In this document: one piece after another, positions 6,600 to 8,214 of the stretch | Position numbering within the stretch: the stretch's first letter is position 1 | Layout: each line of letters opens with the position of its first letter | Source: Patescibacteria group bacterium | GTDB lineage: Bacteria > Patescibacteriota > Microgenomatia > Levybacterales > UBA12049 | Assembly (NCBI GenBank): GCA_018900295.1 | Contig: JAHIGH010000150.1 | Span: 1 to 8,214, forward strand | Direction of reading: 5' to 3' | Length of the DNA stretch: 8,214 bases | The notes under the pieces: model-generated | What the model saw: only the letters and a program-made list of their open reading frames with translations | Databases searched by the model: none | What the model was told of the DNA's origin: nothing | Made by a program: the position numbers and the translations under genes

Positions 6600-7733
6600 T
6601 TATTTTTCAAATAATTTTAAGTATTCATAAAACACAAATAATCGATTCCTTTTAAATCCTGTATTTTCTTTTAAAATATCAATTTTTACAAATTGCTTGA
6701 TTAACGTGCTTGCCGAAGGATGGGTTATTTGTAATCTTTCGGCTACCTGCTTAGTGTTCAAGATAGGCTGAGAATATAAATACTTAAGCAGTTCCTGGCC
6801 TATTTTTGCCCTCTTTCCAAGTGACATAATTTTTTGTTCTGATTTTTGTCTAAGGGCAATAATTTTTTCAAAAGTCAATTTACCATTTTTTGCTGTTTCC
6901 GCAATTCCGACCAAAAAGAATTTAATCCACTGTTCTATATTATTCGAAGTCCTCACTAACGTAAGCGCGTCGTAATAAGCGCCTTTATTTCTTTCAAAAA
7001 AATCCGATAAGTATAATGTGGGTTTGCGTAAGATGCTTTGGGATACAAGATAAAGGGTAATAAACAATCGGCCAATTCGACCATTTCCATCTAAAAACGG
7101 ATGTATGGTTTCAAATTGATAATGGCTGATAGCAATCTTGATTAAATGAGGCATATCAATATTTTTATTATGCCAAAATTTTTCTAAATCGCTAAGTAAA
7201 TCCGGCACCTCGTTTGGATGCGGCGGAATAAATACAGCATCTTTCAGTGTCGCGCCGCCGATCCAGTTTTGGCTGGAACGGATTTCTCCGGGTTGTTTGT
7301 GCTTGCCGCGGACTCCGGTTAACAAAATTTTATGCGTGTTTTTAAGCAGTCGCATTGACAACGGAAGTTTTTCCAATTCAGCGATTGAATAATTCATTGC
7401 TTTGGTATAATTTTGCACTTCTATCCAATCGTCTCTTCTCTCGGGGTTGACTTCTTCTTTGGGCAAAAGCGCTTCATCCATACCGGTTTTTGTTCCCTCA
7501 ATTCTGCTTGATGTCGTGGCTTCTTTAAAAATATGCATTCTGATAAAAAAATCTGCATCCGGAACAAGCAGGGAATAAGCGTTTAATTCTCCCATGTATC
7601 TATTCGCTTCTTCAAGCAGGACATCAATTTTTGGATCAGACCATTGAAAAGCCACATTTACTAAAGATGGAGAAAAGCTTTTGTATTCGTATTGCTGTTT
7701 GTACACGCCGGATTTGAAGGTTGTATTTTTCAT
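6600..7733 (-). CDS. fic: Fic-domain protein adenylyltransferase with C-terminal winged helix
   Basis: From the ATG at 7733 this is a 377-residue Fic protein. Fic enzymes transfer AMP from ATP to Ser/Thr/Tyr hydroxyls of target proteins. The active-site motif HPFLDGNGRIGR (211-222) matches the HPFx(D/E)GNGRxxR consensus exactly, including the catalytic His211. The PGEIRSSQNWIGG flap region lies at 148-160. An inhibitory motif SSRIEG (75-80, S-x3-E-G) precedes the Fic core, so the enzyme is of the self-inhibited N-terminal class, with Glu79 as the expected block. The N-terminal KQQYEYKSFSPS is typical of this subfamily. The C-terminus (about 312-370) looks like a winged helix (NTKQVAERLQITHPSASTLI), suggesting DNA binding or autoregulation. 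A GTG at 7778 would add 15 residues, but it lies upstream of the predicted transcription start, so the ATG is preferred. Its stop is 6 nt from hsdR, so both are likely one transcript. Fic genes are known passengers of type I loci; the target here is unknown. Confidence 0.93.
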   Translation of the reverse strand: MKNTTFKSGVYKQQYEYKSFSPSLVNVAFQWSDPKIDVLLEEANRYMGELNAYSLLVPDADFFIRMHIFKEATTSSRIEGTKTGMDEALLPKEEVNPERRDDWIEVQNYTKAMNYSIAELEKLPLSMRLLKNTHKILLTGVRGKHKQPGEIRSSQNWIGGATLKDAVFIPPHPNEVPDLLSDLEKFWHNKNIDMPHLIKIAISHYQFETIHPFLDGNGRIGRLFITLYLVSQSILRKPTLYLSDFFERNKGAYYDALTLVRTSNNIEQWIKFFLVGIAETAKNGKLTFEKIIALRQKSEQKIMSLGKRAKIGQELLKYLYSQPILNTKQVAERLQITHPSASTLIKQFVKIDILKENTGFKRNRLFVFYEYLKLFEK

Positions 7734-7768
7734 AGCGAGCAACTTTATATAAGGATATTTATATGTAA

Positions 7769-7797
7769 AGTTTAGCACTTAACTTAATATATGTCAA
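7769..7797 (-). promoter_or_regulatory. predicted sigma70-type promoter of the fic-hsdR operon
   Basis: A perfect TTGACA (7797-7792) is followed by a 17-bp spacer and TAAACT (7774-7769, four of six to the -10 consensus). Transcription would start near 7762, about 29 bases before the ATG at 7733 and downstream of the alternative GTG at 7778. It lies between the PIN remnant and fic, where an operon promoter is expected. Confidence 0.55.
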
Positions 7798-7848
7798 ACC
7801 ATACCAAAAGTTGGCCCTACTTTAATTAATGGCATAGATATATTATTC

Positions 7849-8148
7849 CTAGAAAGGAACTCTTTTTATTGTCTTTACCTTATCAAAATTTCTATCATTT
7901 GTAACTATATATTTAATTTGTTGATCTTGCATGTATGATAAATGGAATGCGTCTCGGGGACGAAGAATATAATTATCAATATTATCAACTGCATGACTAC
8001 ATCCGGAGGCAGGATCATTAAATTGAGTCACTCGGAAAGTTGAATCATTAATCAATAAATTAACAGCTTGACGTATACCACTCCGCTTTGAATTTGCGAA
8101 TAATTGGTATATACCTCCGTAGCTTTCAAAATTAAAATTAGATTGTCT
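7849..8148 (-). pseudogene. truncated PIN-domain (VapC-like) protein, C-terminal part
   Basis: The frame is open from 8148 to the TAG at 7851-7849 but has no ATG or GTG; the first usable codon is a TTG at 8055-8053, giving 68 residues. That part is a recognisable PIN C-terminal half: LRPRDAFHLSYMQDQ and YIVTNDRNFDKVKTIKRV, with the conserved Asp35 (RDAFH), Asp54 (TND) and Asp58 seen in VapC-type ribonucleases. Whole PIN proteins run to about 130 residues and need an N-terminal Asp (DTN motif) and a middle Glu, which are absent here. Upstream codons (IYQLFANSKRSGIRQAVNLL) could still be PIN sequence. An in-frame TGA (8151-8149) and an imperfect palindrome (8083-8214) interrupt it further up. 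It probably cannot cleave RNA. No partner antitoxin is visible. It is upstream of fic, in the same orientation, but fic has its own promoter. Confidence 0.6.
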
Positions 8149-8214
8149 TCAAAATCTAAATTGCAATAAATTCAAAGCTACGTTAGGTATTATACTTTCG
8201 CATTTTGAAAGCAG
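8083..8214. repeat. large imperfect palindrome with interlocked inverted repeats
   Basis: Two perfect 11-bp inverted pairs interlock: gctttgaattt (8085-8095) with aaattcaaagc (8168-8178), and gctttcaaaat (8122-8132) with attttgaaagc (8202-8212). A nested fold also exists: cgtagcttt (8118-8126) with aaagctacg (8174-8182), ttagatt (8138-8144) with aatctaa (8153-8159), and tgcgaa with ttcgca outside. The element has the look of a MITE-like insertion or a folded recombination/regulatory site. It runs to the window edge, so its true end is unseen. Confidence 0.65.

Noticed and set aside
7734..7778. GTG start adding 15 residues to the Fic protein
   Set aside because: The TTGACA/TAAACT promoter places the transcription start near 7762, downstream of this GTG, and the added residues do not look like the family's N-terminus.
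8149..8151. UGA read as glycine, restoring the PIN reading frame
   Set aside because: rhuM, the nuclease and hsdR all end properly at TGA, and the sequence above this codon does not resemble a PIN N-terminus.
8107..8195. Integron attC site (GTTAGGT fits GTTRRRY at one arm)
   Set aside because: The opposite arm reads ACCTCCG and lacks the required RYYYAAC partner; no integrase is in view.

Overview
The window looks like an accessory/defence island from an AT-rich bacterial genome. Candidate Phyla Radiation (Patescibacteria-like) is my best guess. The reasons are the base composition, mostly absent Shine-Dalgarno motifs, tightly packed restriction-associated genes, and a 42-residue fragment that resembles a winged-helix regulator family I associate with those lineages. 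TGA, TAA and TAG are all used as stops (rhuM, the nuclease and hsdR end in TGA), so a UGA=Gly code is unlikely. The lineage call is inference from recall, not a database result.

All supported genes lie on the minus strand, so the biological order is from high to low coordinates. At the right edge (about 8083-8214) is an imperfect palindrome with interlocked inverted repeats. It abuts and overlaps the 5' end of a truncated PIN-domain (VapC-like) remnant (7849-8148). Next come a Fic-domain AMP-transferase with a good promoter (fic, 6600-7733) and, 6 nt later, a full-length type I restriction motor subunit (hsdR, 3660-6593). No hsdM or hsdS is in the window. After a 60-bp junction that still encodes what looks like the C-terminal tail of an N6-adenine methyltransferase, there is a two-gene unit joined by an ATGA overlap: a PD-(D/E)XK nuclease-like protein (2697-3599) and a protein with a C-terminal TIR domain (1630-2700).

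Further left is an intact rhuM gene (475-1488) bracketed by two nearly identical 27-bp direct repeats. The last stretch (1-474) holds a winged-helix regulator remnant (116-244), a likely promoter for it, and a short array of degenerate 7-bp repeats.

The fic-hsdR block belongs to a type I restriction-modification locus whose methylase and specificity subunits should lie elsewhere. The nuclease-TIR pair is the best candidate for a poorly described defence unit: a DNA-cleaving fold coupled to a probable NAD-degrading effector. The methylase-like tail whose stop overlaps the nuclease start suggests the pair was once coupled to a methyltransferase gene, and that hsdR was later joined at this point. 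RhuM looks like a separately inserted cassette. Remnants at both ends (PIN, winged helix) suggest repeated gain and loss.
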